A DNA stretch of 64,000 nucleotides, taken from Morganella morganii H1r (GTDB taxonomy: Bacteria; Pseudomonadota; Gammaproteobacteria; Enterobacterales; Enterobacteriaceae). Positions within the stretch are counted from its first letter, which is position 1. Each line of letters begins with the position of its first letter. The notes under the pieces are model-generated. The model had not been told where the DNA came from, searched no databases, and saw only the letters and a program-made list of their open reading frames with translations. Positions 47,093-58,152 of the stretch are shown piece by piece. The position numbers and the translations under genes are program-made. The DNA is taken from positions 62,001-126,000 of the forward strand of contig NZ_AYMP01000006.1 in NCBI RefSeq assembly GCF_000633515.1, given 5' to 3'.

Positions 47093-48061
47093 ATGAATAA
47101 CTCTCAATCTCAAGATAATCTCCAACTCACTCTTGGCCAATTCTTAACACAACGTCGGGAACAACTTCAGTTATCACGGGAAACAGTCGCCGACAGACTT
47201 TGTCTTAAACTGACTACAGTGCGTGAAATCGAAGAAGATGCACTGAAAGAAGCCAACCCGACCTTTATCCGCGGTTATGTCCGCACCTATGCCAAGCTGC
47301 TGCAGCTCCCTGAATCTGCAATCATGCCTTATCTTGATAACATCGCGCCCGCTCAGATGACCAAAGTCCAGCCGATGAAAAGTGTGACGCTCGGCCGTCA
47401 GCGTAAAAAACGCGAAGGCTGGCTGATGAAATTCACCTGGCTGGTGCTGCTGGTGGTTCTGGCGCTGGTGGGGGTGTGGTGGTGGCAGCAGTATCAGGCA
47501 CAACAGGCCGATATTGCCTCACTGGCACAGCAGAATGATGTCACCGTGAATGCCGCGGCAGATGCGCCGGGTACCGATCCGGCAGACAGTGATGCGCCGC
47601 AGACACTGAATGCCCCGGCAGGAACACCGGATGCCGTACCGGCGGGCAATACCAATACCGCTGCACTGGAATTATCGGCAGCCACCCCGCAGGATCAGGA
47701 AATTGACAGCAGCAAGATTGTGCCGCTGCCGGGCAGTGATCGTGTACCGGCGGTTGTTAACCGCGCCGTGGACAGCGAAGGCGGCACACTGCCGACCACC
47801 ACACAGACACAGGATGGTCTGGTTCTGACCTTCAAAAACACCTGCTGGCTGGAAGTGACCGATAACAAAGGAACTAAAATTTTCAGCGGCACCAAACAAA
47901 AAGGGGATACCCTGGAATTTGCGGGCGCAGAACCTTACCGTCTGAAAATCGGCGCACCGGCTGCCGTGGATGTGCAGTTCAAAGGTCAGAGTGTGGATCT
48001 GAGCCATTTTGTTAAGGCAAACCGGGTTGCAAACCTGAGTGTGCCGAAAGCCGGTGAATAA
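47093..48061 (+). CDS. rodZ: Cell-shape cytoskeletal protein RodZ
   Basis: 322 residues from ATG 47093 (E. coli 337); the open frame extends upstream but MNNSQSQ fits the family. N-terminal helix-turn-helix domain (LTLGQFLTQRREQLQLSRETVADRLCL) that contacts MreB, basic juxtamembrane KKREGWLMKFTW, a single membrane helix (about 120-138), an Ala/Pro/Thr-rich periplasmic linker and a C-terminal beta domain (CWLEVTDNKGTKIFSG, APAAVDVQFKGQSVDLSHF). Needed for rod shape. Upstream of ispG as in E. coli. Confidence 0.94.
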   Translation: MNNSQSQDNLQLTLGQFLTQRREQLQLSRETVADRLCLKLTTVREIEEDALKEANPTFIRGYVRTYAKLLQLPESAIMPYLDNIAPAQMTKVQPMKSVTLGRQRKKREGWLMKFTWLVLLVVLALVGVWWWQQYQAQQADIASLAQQNDVTVNAAADAPGTDPADSDAPQTLNAPAGTPDAVPAGNTNTAALELSAATPQDQEIDSSKIVPLPGSDRVPAVVNRAVDSEGGTLPTTTQTQDGLVLTFKNTCWLEVTDNKGTKIFSGTKQKGDTLEFAGAEPYRLKIGAPAAVDVQFKGQSVDLSHFVKANRVANLSVPKAGE

Positions 48062-48140
48062 TTGGTTTTTAAATTAAATCTTTACTACACAATAAACACA
48101 GCAATGATTAAGGACACAAGGATGTTCCGGAGAAAGACAT

Positions 48141-49265
48141 ATGCATAATGAATCCCCGATAAAAAGACGCAAGTCCACCCGAATTTACGTGGGAAATGTG
48201 CCGGTCGGTGATGGTGCACCTATCGCCGTGCAATCAATGACAAACACCCGGACAACGGATGTTGAGGCGACCGTCAGACAAATTAAATCCCTGGAACGTG
48301 TCGGCGTGGATATTGTCCGCGTGTCAGTGCCGACCATGGATGCGGCGGAAGCCTTTAAACTGATTAAACAGCAGGTCTCTGTACCGCTGGTGGCGGACAT
48401 TCATTTTGATTACCGTATTGCGCTGAAAGTGGCGGAGTACGGTGTGGATTGTCTGCGTATCAACCCGGGCAATATCGGCAGTGAGGAGCGCATCCGTCAG
48501 GTAGTGGATTGCGCCCGTCATTATAATATCCCTATCCGTATCGGGGTGAACGGCGGCTCGCTGGAAAAAGATATCCAGGAAAAATACGGCGAACCGACCC
48601 CGGAAGCGCTGGTGGAATCCGCCATGCGCCATGTGGATATTCTCGATCGCCTGAATTTTGACCAGTTTAAAGTCAGTGTTAAAGCGTCTGATGTCTTCCT
48701 GGCGGTCGGTGCTTACCGTCTGCTGGCGCAGAAAATTGATCAGCCGCTGCATCTGGGGATCACCGAAGCGGGCGGCGCCCGTGCCGGTTCTGTAAAATCA
48801 GCGATCGGGTTAGGTATGCTGCTGTCGGAAGGGATTGGTGATACGCTGCGTATCTCGCTGGCGGCTGATCCGGTGGAAGAGGTGAAAGTCGGGTTTGATA
48901 TCCTGAAATCCCTGCGTATCCGTTCGCGCGGCATTAACTTTATCGCCTGTCCGACCTGCTCCCGTCAGGAGTTCGATGTGATTGGCACCGTGAATGCGCT
49001 GGAACAGCGGCTGGAAGATATCATCACACCGATGGATGTGTCGATTATCGGCTGTGTGGTCAACGGTCCGGGTGAGGCGGAGGTTTCCACACTGGGCGTG
49101 ACCGGGGCGAAAACCCGCAGCGGGTTCTACGAAGACGGAGTCCGTCAGAAAGAGCGTCTGGATAACACGGATATGATCGATCAGTTAGAAGCGAAAATCC
49201 GTGCCAAGGCGGCCATGCTGGATCAGAATAACCGGATTGATATCAGTCTGGTTGAGAAAGAATAA
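48141..49265 (+). CDS. ispG: 4-hydroxy-3-methylbut-2-en-1-yl diphosphate synthase (flavodoxin)
   Basis: 374 residues (E. coli 372). Penultimate step of the MEP isoprenoid pathway: MEcPP to HMBPP, using a [4Fe-4S] cluster held by CPTCSRQEF and the third Cys in [11 protein letters not shown]. The TIM-barrel N-terminus [25 protein letters not shown] is typical. It starts 79 bases after rodZ; a GC stem (49272-49277/49291-49296) follows the gene. Confidence 0.97.
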   Translation: MHNESPIKRRKSTRIYVGNVPVGDGAPIAVQSMTNTRTTDVEATVRQIKSLERVGVDIVRVSVPTMDAAEAFKLIKQQVSVPLVADIHFDYRIALKVAEYGVDCLRINPGNIGSEERIRQVVDCARHYNIPIRIGVNGGSLEKDIQEKYGEPTPEALVESAMRHVDILDRLNFDQFKVSVKASDVFLAVGAYRLLAQKIDQPLHLGITEAGGARAGSVKSAIGLGMLLSEGIGDTLRISLAADPVEEVKVGFDILKSLRIRSRGINFIACPTCSRQEFDVIGTVNALEQRLEDIITPMDVSIIGCVVNGPGEAEVSTLGVTGAKTRSGFYEDGVRQKERLDNTDMIDQLEAKIRAKAAMLDQNNRIDISLVEKE

Positions 49266-49350
49266 TCACGGACCGGCTCATGATTAACGGGCCGGTATTG
49301 TCTGTTTTGGCGGATATGCGGTTTTAGGACGATATATCCGCCTCCCGATA

Positions 49351-49379
49351 TTGCACCCGCACCGGGTCGCTTTTATAAT
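49351..49379 (+). promoter_or_regulatory. hisS promoter
   Basis: TTGCAC (49351-49356), 17-base spacer, perfect TATAAT (49374-49379), 34 bases before the hisS start. Confidence 0.8.
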
Positions 49380-49413
49380 CGGAAACATATTTCATTGAGT
49401 TAAGAGAATTAAC

Positions 49414-50694
49414 GTGGCGACAAAAATCCAATCTGTTCGTGGTATGAATGATTATCTGCCGGCTGATACTGCTGTATGGCAGCGTATTGAAAACACGCTT
49501 AAACGCATTCTGACAAGCTACGGGATCAGTGAAATCCGTACACCGATTGTCGAGCATACCCCCCTGTTTCAGCGCGCCATCGGCGAAGTGACCGATGTTG
49601 TTGAAAAGGAAATGTACTCTTTTCAGGACCGCGAAGAAAATGTGAGTTTAACACTGCGGCCGGAAGGAACAGCGGGCTGTGTTCGTGCCGGGATTGAAAG
49701 AGGCTTACTGTATAATCAGGAACAGCGCCTCTGGTATATCGGACCGATGTTCCGCCACGAGCGTCCGCAGAAAGGGCGCTATCGTCAGTTCCATCAGCTG
49801 GGTGCGGAAATTTTCGGCCTGAGCGGGCCGGATATCGATGCCGAACTGATTATGATGACCGCCCGCTGGTGGCGTGAGCTGGGCATTGCGGAACATGTCA
49901 CGCTGGAACTGAACTCAATCGGTTCGTTACAGGCGCGCGCAAACTACCGCGAAGCGCTGGTGGCCTTCCTGGAGCAGCACAAAGATAAACTGGATGAAGA
50001 CTGCAAACGCCGGATGTACACCAACCCGCTGCGCGTGCTGGATTCCAAAGACAGAGTTGTTCAGGAACTCCTGAATGATGCACCGGCACTGTTTGATTAT
50101 CTTGATGAAGAATCAAAAGTCCACTTTGACGGCCTGTGCGCCATCCTGGATGCCGCCGGTATTCAGTACCGCATCAACCAGCGTCTGGTCCGTGGTCTGG
50201 ATTACTATAACCGCACCGTGTTTGAGTGGGTGACCACCGCACTGGGTTCGCAGGGGACAGTCTGCGCGGGCGGCCGTTATGACGGGCTGGTTGAACAGCT
50301 CGGCGGTCATAATACCCCGGCGGTGGGTTTTGCCATGGGTCTGGAGCGTATGGTACTGCTGGTTCAGTCCGTCAATCCTGACTTTGTGAACGAAACCGCA
50401 GTGACCGATATTTATCTGGCCTCCTTCGGTGAAGGCAGCCAGGTCGCGGCAATGATGCTGGCGGAACAGATCCGTGACAGCCTGCCGGATGTGCGTATCA
50501 TGACCAACTACGGCGGCGGTAACTTTAAGCGCCAGCTGAGCCGTGCGGATAAAAACGGTGCGCGCATCGCCCTGATTTTAGGTGAGGATGAAATTGCCAA
50601 CGGGACAGTCACTGTCAAAGAACTGGCCAGCGGTGAGCAGCAGACGCTGGCACAGAGCGGGCTTTCCGCTCGTCTGAGCGAACTTTTAGGTTAA
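49414..50694 (+). CDS. hisS: Histidyl-tRNA synthetase
   Basis: 426 residues from GTG 49414 (E. coli 424). Class II synthetase: motif 2 [20 protein letters not shown], the histidine A loops [15 protein letters not shown] and GGRYDGL, motif 3 [11 protein letters not shown], and a C-terminal anticodon-binding domain. It has its own strong promoter and is followed by yfgM after 10 bases, so hisS-yfgM-bamB(-der) form a transcription unit. Confidence 0.97.
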   Translation: MATKIQSVRGMNDYLPADTAVWQRIENTLKRILTSYGISEIRTPIVEHTPLFQRAIGEVTDVVEKEMYSFQDREENVSLTLRPEGTAGCVRAGIERGLLYNQEQRLWYIGPMFRHERPQKGRYRQFHQLGAEIFGLSGPDIDAELIMMTARWWRELGIAEHVTLELNSIGSLQARANYREALVAFLEQHKDKLDEDCKRRMYTNPLRVLDSKDRVVQELLNDAPALFDYLDEESKVHFDGLCAILDAAGIQYRINQRLVRGLDYYNRTVFEWVTTALGSQGTVCAGGRYDGLVEQLGGHNTPAVGFAMGLERMVLLVQSVNPDFVNETAVTDIYLASFGEGSQVAAMMLAEQIRDSLPDVRIMTNYGGGNFKRQLSRADKNGARIALILGEDEIANGTVTVKELASGEQQTLAQSGLSARLSELLG

Positions 50695-50704
50695 GGAGAG
50701 ACGT

Positions 50705-51322
50705 GTGGAAGTCTATACCACAGAAAATGAACAGGTATCAGCGCTGAAGAATTTCTTTGTTGAAAACGGCAAAGCAATCGCGGCAGGTTTGATCATCGGT
50801 ATCGGCGGTATTGCCGGCTGGAACTACTATCAGTCTCACCAGGTCACCAAATTACAGGATGCGGCGATTGCCTATGAAACGGCGATCGCAGCGAAAGGCA
50901 CCCCGGCGGAGCAGACAGCCCGTCTGCAGGCGTTTGCGAAAGAAGCCAATAACAATTACGGTGCTATCGCCGGTCTTGATCTGGCGATGAAAGCGGTTGA
51001 CAGCAACGACCTTCCGGCGGCAGAAAATGCCCTGAGCCAGGCGCTGACAAAAACTGATAATGAAGATTTAAAAGATCTGATTAATACCCGTCTGGCCCGT
51101 GTACAACTGGGACAGAAAAAACCGGATGCCGCGCTGGCAACCGTTGCGGCAGTGAAAGGGAAAGGCTGGGCGGCTTACGCACAGGATATCCGCGGTGATG
51201 CCCTGTTACAGAAAGGGGATGTGAAAGGCGCGCAGGAAGCCTACACCACCGGTATTCAGAGTGAAGGTGCCGGGACTATCAAATCCGTTATGACATTCAA
51301 ACTCGATAACTTAGCCGGGTGA
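50705..51322 (+). CDS. yfgM: Periplasmic chaperone-associated protein YfgM (ancillary SecYEG translocon subunit)
   Basis: 205 residues from GTG 50705 after AGGAGAGACGT (E. coli 206). Short cytoplasmic N-terminus, a membrane helix (about 24-42, AIAAGLIIGIGGIAGWNYY), then a TPR-like periplasmic domain (LKDLINTRLARVQLGQKKPDAAL). It works with PpiD at the translocon and links outer-membrane protein folding with stress control. Immediately upstream of bamB as in E. coli. Confidence 0.94.
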   Translation: MEVYTTENEQVSALKNFFVENGKAIAAGLIIGIGGIAGWNYYQSHQVTKLQDAAIAYETAIAAKGTPAEQTARLQAFAKEANNNYGAIAGLDLAMKAVDSNDLPAAENALSQALTKTDNEDLKDLINTRLARVQLGQKKPDAALATVAAVKGKGWAAYAQDIRGDALLQKGDVKGAQEAYTTGIQSEGAGTIKSVMTFKLDNLAG

Positions 51323-51336
51323 GGGGACTCTCGATA

Positions 51337-52509
51337 ATGCAACTGCGTAAAACACTGCTGGTAGGATTAGTCGCCTCTGTGCTGCTGGCCGGCTGTTCAA
51401 GTGAACAGGATACTATCGTGATGTCACCACTGCCGGAAGTGACAAGTCAGTTCACCCCGGAAACCGTGTGGGATAAATCTGTCGGTGACGGTATCGGTAA
51501 ATATTATTCTCACCTTTCCCCGGCATGGGAAGGATCCAGTGTCTATGCGGCTGACCGCAATGGCCTGGTCAAAGCCTTGGATGCCGACTCCGGTGTTGAA
51601 ATCTGGTCAGTGAATCTGGCGGAAAAAACCGGCTTCTTATCCGCCAATATCCCGGCGATGTTATCCGGCGGCCTGACCGTTTCCGGTGAACACGTTTATG
51701 TGGGTACAGAGCGCGGTACGCTGATCGCCCTGAACGCGAATGACGGTGAAATCGCATGGACCGCTAACGCCGGTGGTGAAGTGCTGTCCCGTCCGGAAGT
51801 CAGTGACGGTCTGGTGCTGGTGCATACCGGTAACGGCCTGTTACAGGCATTTGATACTGCGTCCGGCGAACAGCGCTGGAGCCTGAACCTGGATACCCCG
51901 AGCCTGTCAGTCCGTGGTGAATCCGCACCGGCCGTGGCCATGGGCGCGGCATTTGTCGGTGGTGATAATGGCCGTGTCAGTGCGGTTATGCTCGGACAAG
52001 GTCAGATTATCTGGCAGCAGCGTATTTCCCAGACAACCGGTACCACCGAAATCAGCCGTCTGAATGACGTGGATATGACCCCGGTTGTTGCGGATGGTCG
52101 TGTTTACGCTATCGCCTATAACGGCAATCTGGTGGCGATGGATATGCGCAGCGGCCAAATCCTGTGGAAACGTGATTTCGGCTCAGTCAACGAACTGGTG
52201 CTGGATGGTGAATCCCTCTATGTTGTTGATCAGAATGATAACATCTATGGTCTGCGTGCCGCAGACGGCGTTACCATGTGGTCACAGGATAAACTGCTGC
52301 ACCGCAATCTGTCCGCACCGGAACTCTTTAACGGCTATCTGGTGGTCGGTGACGGCGAAGGTTATCTCCACTGGCTGGATACGTCCAACGGACAGTTTGT
52401 GGCACAGAATAAGCTCAACAGTTCCGGCATTCTCAGTCGTCCGTCGATTGCCGGTGATAAACTGATGGTGCAGGCCCGTGACGGACGCCTGTATCTGCTC
52501 CGCCGCTGA
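51337..52509 (+). CDS. bamB: Outer-membrane assembly lipoprotein BamB
   Basis: 390 residues from ATG 51337 (E. coli 392); a GTG at 51319 overlaps yfgM but is not conserved. Lipobox LLAGC, then an eight-bladed beta-propeller with WD/PQQ-type repeats (AADRNGLVKALDADSGVEIWSV, YVGTERGTLIALNANDGEIAWT, YAIAYNGNLVAMDMRSGQILWKR). It binds BamA POTRA domains in the beta-barrel assembly machine at the inner face of the outer membrane. Confidence 0.96.
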   Translation: MQLRKTLLVGLVASVLLAGCSSEQDTIVMSPLPEVTSQFTPETVWDKSVGDGIGKYYSHLSPAWEGSSVYAADRNGLVKALDADSGVEIWSVNLAEKTGFLSANIPAMLSGGLTVSGEHVYVGTERGTLIALNANDGEIAWTANAGGEVLSRPEVSDGLVLVHTGNGLLQAFDTASGEQRWSLNLDTPSLSVRGESAPAVAMGAAFVGGDNGRVSAVMLGQGQIIWQQRISQTTGTTEISRLNDVDMTPVVADGRVYAIAYNGNLVAMDMRSGQILWKRDFGSVNELVLDGESLYVVDQNDNIYGLRAADGVTMWSQDKLLHRNLSAPELFNGYLVVGDGEGYLHWLDTSNGQFVAQNKLNSSGILSRPSIAGDKLMVQARDGRLYLLRR

Positions 52510-52570
52510 CAGTAAACCGCTGTTTCCGGCATCACTCCGGCAGGGCAGCTGACTGCGGGGTGGTTTCATT

Positions 52571-52597
52571 AACGGCTCCTGAATGACAGGGGCCGTT
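52571..52597 (+). terminator. Hairpin 1 between bamB and der
   Basis: AACGGCTCCTG/CAGGGGCCGTT, 11 pairs with one G-T, loop AATGA; tail TTTCGTCTTT is only moderately T-rich. Confidence 0.5.
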
Positions 52598-52606
52598 TCG
52601 TCTTTA

Positions 52607-52634
52607 ATCTCCTGTATGGTGCAGGGGATTTTTT
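52607..52634 (+). terminator. Hairpin 2 (rho-independent type) between bamB and der
   Basis: ATCTCCTG/CAGGGGAT, eight pairs with one G-T, followed by TTTTTT, 24 bases before the der start. Confidence 0.7.
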
Positions 52635-52657
52635 CAGTGTTATGAGGCAGTAAAAGC

Positions 52658-54163
52658 ATGATACCTGTCGTTGCTCTGGTCGGGCGTCCCAATGTCGGGA
52701 AGTCCACATTATTCAACCGCTTAACGCGTACGCGCGATGCGTTGGTTGCTGATTTCCCCGGCCTGACGCGGGATCGTAAGTACGGTCGTGCAGAGGTTGA
52801 GGGACAGGAATTTATTATTATCGATACCGGCGGTATTGACGGCACGGAAGAGGGTGTTGAAACCCATATGGCCGCACAATCACTGCTGGCGATTGAAGAA
52901 GCCGATATCGTGCTGTTTATGGTGGATGCCCGCGCGGGTCTGATGCCGGCGGACAGCGGTATCGCCAAACATCTGCGCAGCCGCGATAACAAAACCACCT
53001 TTGTGGTGGCGAACAAAATCGATGGTATTGATCAGGATCTGGCGCTGGGTGAATTCTACAGCCTGGGTCTGGGTGAAGTGGTGCCTATCGCCGCCTCGCA
53101 CGGACGTGGTGTCAGTCAGTTGATCACCCGCGCACTGGTACCGTTCTACGGCGAGCCGGAAAGTGAGGATGATGATCGCGAGTTAACCGAAGAAGAGGCT
53201 AACGCCGCGTACTGGGCAGAGCAGGAAGCCCTGGCTCAGACAGCAGAAACGGAAGACGGTGAAGAGGAAGATGATTTCAACCCGATTGACCAGCCGATTA
53301 AAATGGCGATTGTCGGGCGTCCGAATGTCGGGAAATCCACGCTGACCAACCGTATCCTCGGTGAAGAGCGTGTGGTGGTTTACGATATGCCGGGTACCAC
53401 CCGTGACAGTATCTATATCCCGATGGAACGCGACGGGCGCGAATATATTATCATTGATACCGCCGGTGTGCGTAAACGCGGGAAAGTCACTGAAACGGTT
53501 GAAAAGTTCTCTGTTATCAAAACACTGCAGGCGATTGAAGATGCGAACGTGGTACTGCTGGTGATTGATGCCCGAGAAGGGATTTCAGACCAGGATCTGT
53601 CACTGCTGGGCTTTATCCTCAATGCCGGTCGTTCCCTGGTTATCGCTGTCAACAAATGGGACGGTATGACCGCAGAGGATCGTGATCACGTCAAAGATAT
53701 GCTGGAACTGCGTCTCGGCTTTGTCGATTTCGCCCGTATCCACTTTATCTCCGCGCTGCACGGCAGCGGTGTCGGTAACCTGTTTGACTCGGTACAGGAA
53801 GCGTATGACTGCGCAACCCGCCGCGTCAGTACCGCACTGGTGACCCGCATTATGAAAATGGCAGCTGATGACCATCAGCCGCCGCTGGTTCGCGGTCGTC
53901 GCGTCAAACTGAAATATGCGCACGCAGGGGGTTATAACCCGCCGATTATTGTTATCCACGGTAACCAGGTGTCAGATTTACCGGATGGCTATAAACGTTA
54001 CCTGATGAACTATTTCCGTCAGTCACTGAAAGTGATGGGAACCCCTATCCGCATCCAGTTTAAAGAGGGTGAAAACCCGTTTGCGGATAAGAAAAACGTG
54101 CTGACAGCCACCCAGCTGCGGAAACGTAAACGTCTGATGTCCCATATTAAGAAAGGGCGTTAA
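52658..54163 (+). CDS. der: Ribosome biogenesis GTPase Der
   Basis: 501 residues (E. coli 490). Two tandem GTPase domains, each with a P-loop GRPNVGKST (about 8-16 and 220-228) and NKxD motifs (NKID, NKWD), joined by an acidic linker (about 165-205) and ending in a KH-like domain with [16 protein letters not shown]. It is needed for 50S subunit assembly. It follows bamB after 148 bases containing two terminator-like stems, and ends with a strong terminator. Confidence 0.97.
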   Translation: MIPVVALVGRPNVGKSTLFNRLTRTRDALVADFPGLTRDRKYGRAEVEGQEFIIIDTGGIDGTEEGVETHMAAQSLLAIEEADIVLFMVDARAGLMPADSGIAKHLRSRDNKTTFVVANKIDGIDQDLALGEFYSLGLGEVVPIAASHGRGVSQLITRALVPFYGEPESEDDDRELTEEEANAAYWAEQEALAQTAETEDGEEEDDFNPIDQPIKMAIVGRPNVGKSTLTNRILGEERVVVYDMPGTTRDSIYIPMERDGREYIIIDTAGVRKRGKVTETVEKFSVIKTLQAIEDANVVLLVIDAREGISDQDLSLLGFILNAGRSLVIAVNKWDGMTAEDRDHVKDMLELRLGFVDFARIHFISALHGSGVGNLFDSVQEAYDCATRRVSTALVTRIMKMAADDHQPPLVRGRRVKLKYAHAGGYNPPIIVIHGNQVSDLPDGYKRYLMNYFRQSLKVMGTPIRIQFKEGENPFADKKNVLTATQLRKRKRLMSHIKKGR

Positions 54164-54168
54164 TCAGG

Positions 54169-54197
54169 AAAACCCGCGTTTTAATGCGGGTTTTTTT
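54169..54197 (+). terminator. Rho-independent terminator of der
   Basis: AACCCGC (54171-54177) pairs with GCGGGTT (54186-54192), with seven T residues (54191-54197) overlapping the 3' arm. Confidence 0.9.
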
Positions 54198-54211
54198 ATA
54201 TCTGAGCGTTA

Positions 54212-55312
54212 TCACGGCTCCAGCCCGACGGCTTTCCAGGCGTTCAGCAGCACGGCCGCAACTTCCTCATCATAATTTTCATCCGCAACGAGCAGGGTTT
54301 CGCGGGCGAAGGTAAGGAAATCACATTCCGGCGGCAGGTTGCCTCTGCGCAGCGTGTCGAACCAGATTTGCCCGGCCACTTCCCAGCTGTATCCGCCGAG
54401 GGCGGAAGCGAAATGGTAAAATGCATGATTCGGGATACCGGAGTAGCAATGCACACCGCCATTATCATTCTCAGGGTCATCCGGCAGTGCAATATAATCC
54501 TTCATATGTGCCACCTGTTTATCTTTGCCGATCACCGGATGGTTATAGGCATTTCCCGGTGATGAAAGGGAACGCAGTGCTTTAATTCCGCTTTGTTGAT
54601 TAAACAATGTTCTGCCGATATGCCAGTCCCCCTGATGGCTGGCGTGGCGGCTGCGGTAATGACCCAGCATGACGGTAAACACATCACAGACAGATTCATT
54701 CAGGGCTCCGGACTGATGGCTGTAAGTCAGCGGAGAAAGGTGATCAATCACGGCATGGGAAAATTCGTGCGTGGCGATATCCAGCTGGGCAAAACTCAGA
54801 AACAGGGGAGTCACGCTCATTCCGGCATCCCCGGCACCAAATACCAGATGTGCGCCGTTCCAGAAGGCATTGCAGTAGCCGCGTCCGTAATGTGTCATGG
54901 CGGAAATGGTGGCATTGCTGTCATTAAAGGATTTGTAATCAAACACATTATCAAAAAAGCCGTAAATGATATCAAGATATTCAAACATATTGTCGGTATC
55001 GGTATCCTGCCGGACAGCCATATGCGGCTGAGTATTTTCCGCTTTCCGGTCTTCACGGTAATACAGATCCGGAACGATGGTCAGGTTTTTCAGATGCATC
55101 ACCCGGCGGTGTGCCGGAGAATGGCACCCGGTGTCCGGCAGGGCGGCATAACTGAGAGATATCGTTTCTGCTTCCGGCACGCGGTGGTAACTCAGCAAGC
55201 GCTGCATATGCTGATAACATAACCGGGTCTCTTCGTGATCCCCCTCATGAAGCAGGCGTTTTTTCAGGATCCAGGGCGGTAAAAATGAATAACGCGGGGC
55301 ATGTGCTGACAT
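54212..55312 (-). CDS. Protealysin-like M4 metallopeptidase
   Basis: 366 residues from ATG at 55312, preceded by GGAG eight bases upstream (an earlier ATG at 55342 lacks such a site). Zinc motif H182-E183-FS-H186, third ligand E206 (GALNES, 20 residues later as in thermolysin) and the DNGGVHCYSGIPNHAFYH substrate/catalytic His region are intact. The short N-terminal propeptide with FLPPWILKKRL resembles protealysin precursors. There is no signal peptide, as in protealysin, which acts from inside or after leakage. No emfourin inhibitor gene is adjacent. It lies between der and hemF, a position where E. coli has no such gene. Confidence 0.88.
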   Translation of the reverse strand: MSAHAPRYSFLPPWILKKRLLHEGDHEETRLCYQHMQRLLSYHRVPEAETISLSYAALPDTGCHSPAHRRVMHLKNLTIVPDLYYREDRKAENTQPHMAVRQDTDTDNMFEYLDIIYGFFDNVFDYKSFNDSNATISAMTHYGRGYCNAFWNGAHLVFGAGDAGMSVTPLFLSFAQLDIATHEFSHAVIDHLSPLTYSHQSGALNESVCDVFTVMLGHYRSRHASHQGDWHIGRTLFNQQSGIKALRSLSSPGNAYNHPVIGKDKQVAHMKDYIALPDDPENDNGGVHCYSGIPNHAFYHFASALGGYSWEVAGQIWFDTLRRGNLPPECDFLTFARETLLVADENYDEEVAAVLLNAWKAVGLEP

Positions 55313-55413
55313 AGGCGGTTCTCCTGTTGTTGGAGCCACCATCTTCGCGGAGAAAAATACTCACCGCAGCAGACTATCAGCCTGCTTTTCAGTCAGCACA
55401 CTGTGAAGAGTTA

Positions 55414-56358
<945 letters not shown>

Positions 56359-56432
56359 TCATTTTGTTTTTATAAGATATCACACCCGTCTCCTCACGGA
56401 CACGGGCAGACAACCGGCAGGCAGGTAACGGT

Positions 56433-56864
56433 ATGGACATTCGCACATTCCAGCAAGGTGATTTTGAAGAGGTTGTTGCGCTCTGGGAGCGTTGTGATCT
56501 GGTCACTCCCCCGGATGACCCGGAAACCGTGATTGAGCGGAAAATGGCACACGACCCGGCACTGTTTCTGGTGGCAGAAGTCAACGGCGAGGTGGTGGGT
56601 ACGCTGCTGGGCGGTTATGACGGATACCGGGGCTATGCCTATTATCTGGCGGTACATCCGGAGTTTCAGGGCCGGGGAATTGCCAATGCTATGGTGGCGA
56701 GACTTGAGAAAAAGCTGCTGGCGCGGGGATGTCCGCAGCTGCTGCTGACAATTCCGGATGATAATACCGCCACACTGAGTATGTTTGACAAACTGGCCTA
56801 CGACGAATGTCAGCAGGACAGCCTGACCTACACGAAGCGGCTGATCACCGACCCGGAATATTAA
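56433..56864 (+). CDS. ypeA: GNAT acetyltransferase YpeA
   Basis: 143 residues (E. coli 141), strongly similar throughout: [22 protein letters not shown], the acetyl-CoA loop [25 protein letters not shown]. Substrate unknown in the family. Neighbour of hemF as in E. coli. The last four bases overlap the end of the converging BOF gene. Confidence 0.93.
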   Translation: MDIRTFQQGDFEEVVALWERCDLVTPPDDPETVIERKMAHDPALFLVAEVNGEVVGTLLGGYDGYRGYAYYLAVHPEFQGRGIANAMVARLEKKLLARGCPQLLLTIPDDNTATLSMFDKLAYDECQQDSLTYTKRLITDPEY

Positions 56865-57274
56865 CTGCCGGGGTTTACCACACTGAGCGAATCTGCGGTC
56901 ACGACAATCTCATGGCGGTCTTTTTCCATTCCGCCTTCAATACGGACGGTATCATTAGGGGTGATAATCTTTTTCCCCCATAAATCCGCGGGAATTTTTA
57001 TTTCGACGATACCGCTGTAATCCCCCAGCAGATAGTGCTCCGCTGAAATCTGAGACTGAATATTGCCTTCCAGAATCACCCGGCTGTTATCCTGCAGATA
57101 GGGCAGCTGCTTGATGATAAAACGCTGTGGTGTTTCACATTTCACTGTGCTTTGATGATACTCATAGGCAGAAAAGGACGGCAGGGCAGCAGCAGACTGA
57201 AACCAGAATGTACCTGCCAGCACAACCGCTGAAAACAGGTAAAAAGACGATGATGTGAATGTCATTTTAGCCAT
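56861..57274 (-). CDS. Periplasmic BOF (bacterial OB-fold) protein, YgiW/YdeI-like
   Basis: 137 residues. Signal peptide (about 8-30, ending AAA), then a region aligning with YgiW-type OB folds: [60 protein letters not shown]. Family members are small periplasmic stress-response proteins that bind cationic or other ligands; the ligand here is unknown. Two cysteines are not both in the mature core. It is divergent from yfeY and convergent with ypeA (four-base overlap). Confidence 0.75.
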   Translation of the reverse strand: MAKMTFTSSSFYLFSAVVLAGTFWFQSAAALPSFSAYEYHQSTVKCETPQRFIIKQLPYLQDNSRVILEGNIQSQISAEHYLLGDYSGIVEIKIPADLWGKKIITPNDTVRIEGGMEKDRHEIVVTADSLSVVNPGS

Positions 57275-57456
57275 AGCTTATGTCGCCGGTAAATGAGAAT
57301 GTCGGTGATATGCCGGGAGATATCTTATCGGAAATGTTACGTTACTGAATTCGTAAATATACGTATTTTGTTAAAGTTATTTGATGTAATAATTCAGAAT
57401 GAATGTTTTGTCAATTCCGGAGTCTGATATCTGAACCGAATGCAAAGGAGCAATAA

Positions 57457-58050
57457 ATGAAGTGTTATCAGGCAATGAAGCTGGCCGCCGTGGCCGGTGC
57501 CGTACTGATGCTGAACGGGTGCAGTTCATTTTCGTGGTCATCATTATCGCCGGTAAGCTGGTTCAGCAGCAGTGCGCTGACGGTAACGGCACAGGGTGTC
57601 GGCGGTGTGAATAACCGGACAGCCATGACCGAAGCGGCGATCAGTCAGGGACTGGACGATAAATACACACTGCGCGGTGGTATGCAGACCGAGCAGGGGC
57701 AGATCGTTAAAATTTTTGAAGGCCGGAAAGACAATAAAACAGTTATCCGCCTGTCCGGGCCGGAAAATGGTACTGTGCAGCGTATTGTCGCCAATGATGC
57801 GGATATCCGTACAGAATGGGACACCAAAACCGGAACTCTCTTTTCGGACATCTATCCGCAGGCCGTTGCCGGTGCCTGCACCCTGACCACTGAATTTGAT
57901 GACAGCGCACAGGTTATCTGCCGTTCACCGCAAACCCCGCGTGTTTCTTATGTTTTCCGCGGAACCTGGTTTGGTCCTGAAACACTGATGCCGTCCGATG
58001 ATATTCTGAAGAACTGGACTGTCAGTTATATCGTCTGGGCCAATAAATAA
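57457..58050 (+). CDS. yfeY: Lipoprotein YfeY (RpoE regulon in E. coli)
   Basis: 197 residues from ATG 57457, after AAAGGAGCAATAA. Lipobox MLNGC, then a sequence matching YfeY: SPVSWFSSSALTVTAQGVGGVN, LRGGMQTEQGQIVKIFEG, and the C-terminal YVFRGTWFGPETLMPSDDILKNWTVSYIVW. Function unknown; in E. coli it belongs to the sigma-E envelope-stress regulon, but I could not find a convincing sigma-E promoter here. It precedes yfeX, as in E. coli. Confidence 0.88.
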   Translation: MKCYQAMKLAAVAGAVLMLNGCSSFSWSSLSPVSWFSSSALTVTAQGVGGVNNRTAMTEAAISQGLDDKYTLRGGMQTEQGQIVKIFEGRKDNKTVIRLSGPENGTVQRIVANDADIRTEWDTKTGTLFSDIYPQAVAGACTLTTEFDDSAQVICRSPQTPRVSYVFRGTWFGPETLMPSDDILKNWTVSYIVWANK

Positions 58051-58152
58051 CCCGGAATAATAAATGAACTTGAGGAATAACAACGTAATTCCGCGTCAGT
58101 GATTTATGATAAGGCCATTTCCTGATCAGACTGACGATGCAAAGGGAGCAAC

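Noticed and set aside
57275-57456. Sigma-E promoter for yfeY
   Set aside because: TCTGA-like sequences occur near 57423 and 57431, but no GGAACTT-like -35 lies 15-16 bases upstream, so the expected RpoE control cannot be supported from sequence.
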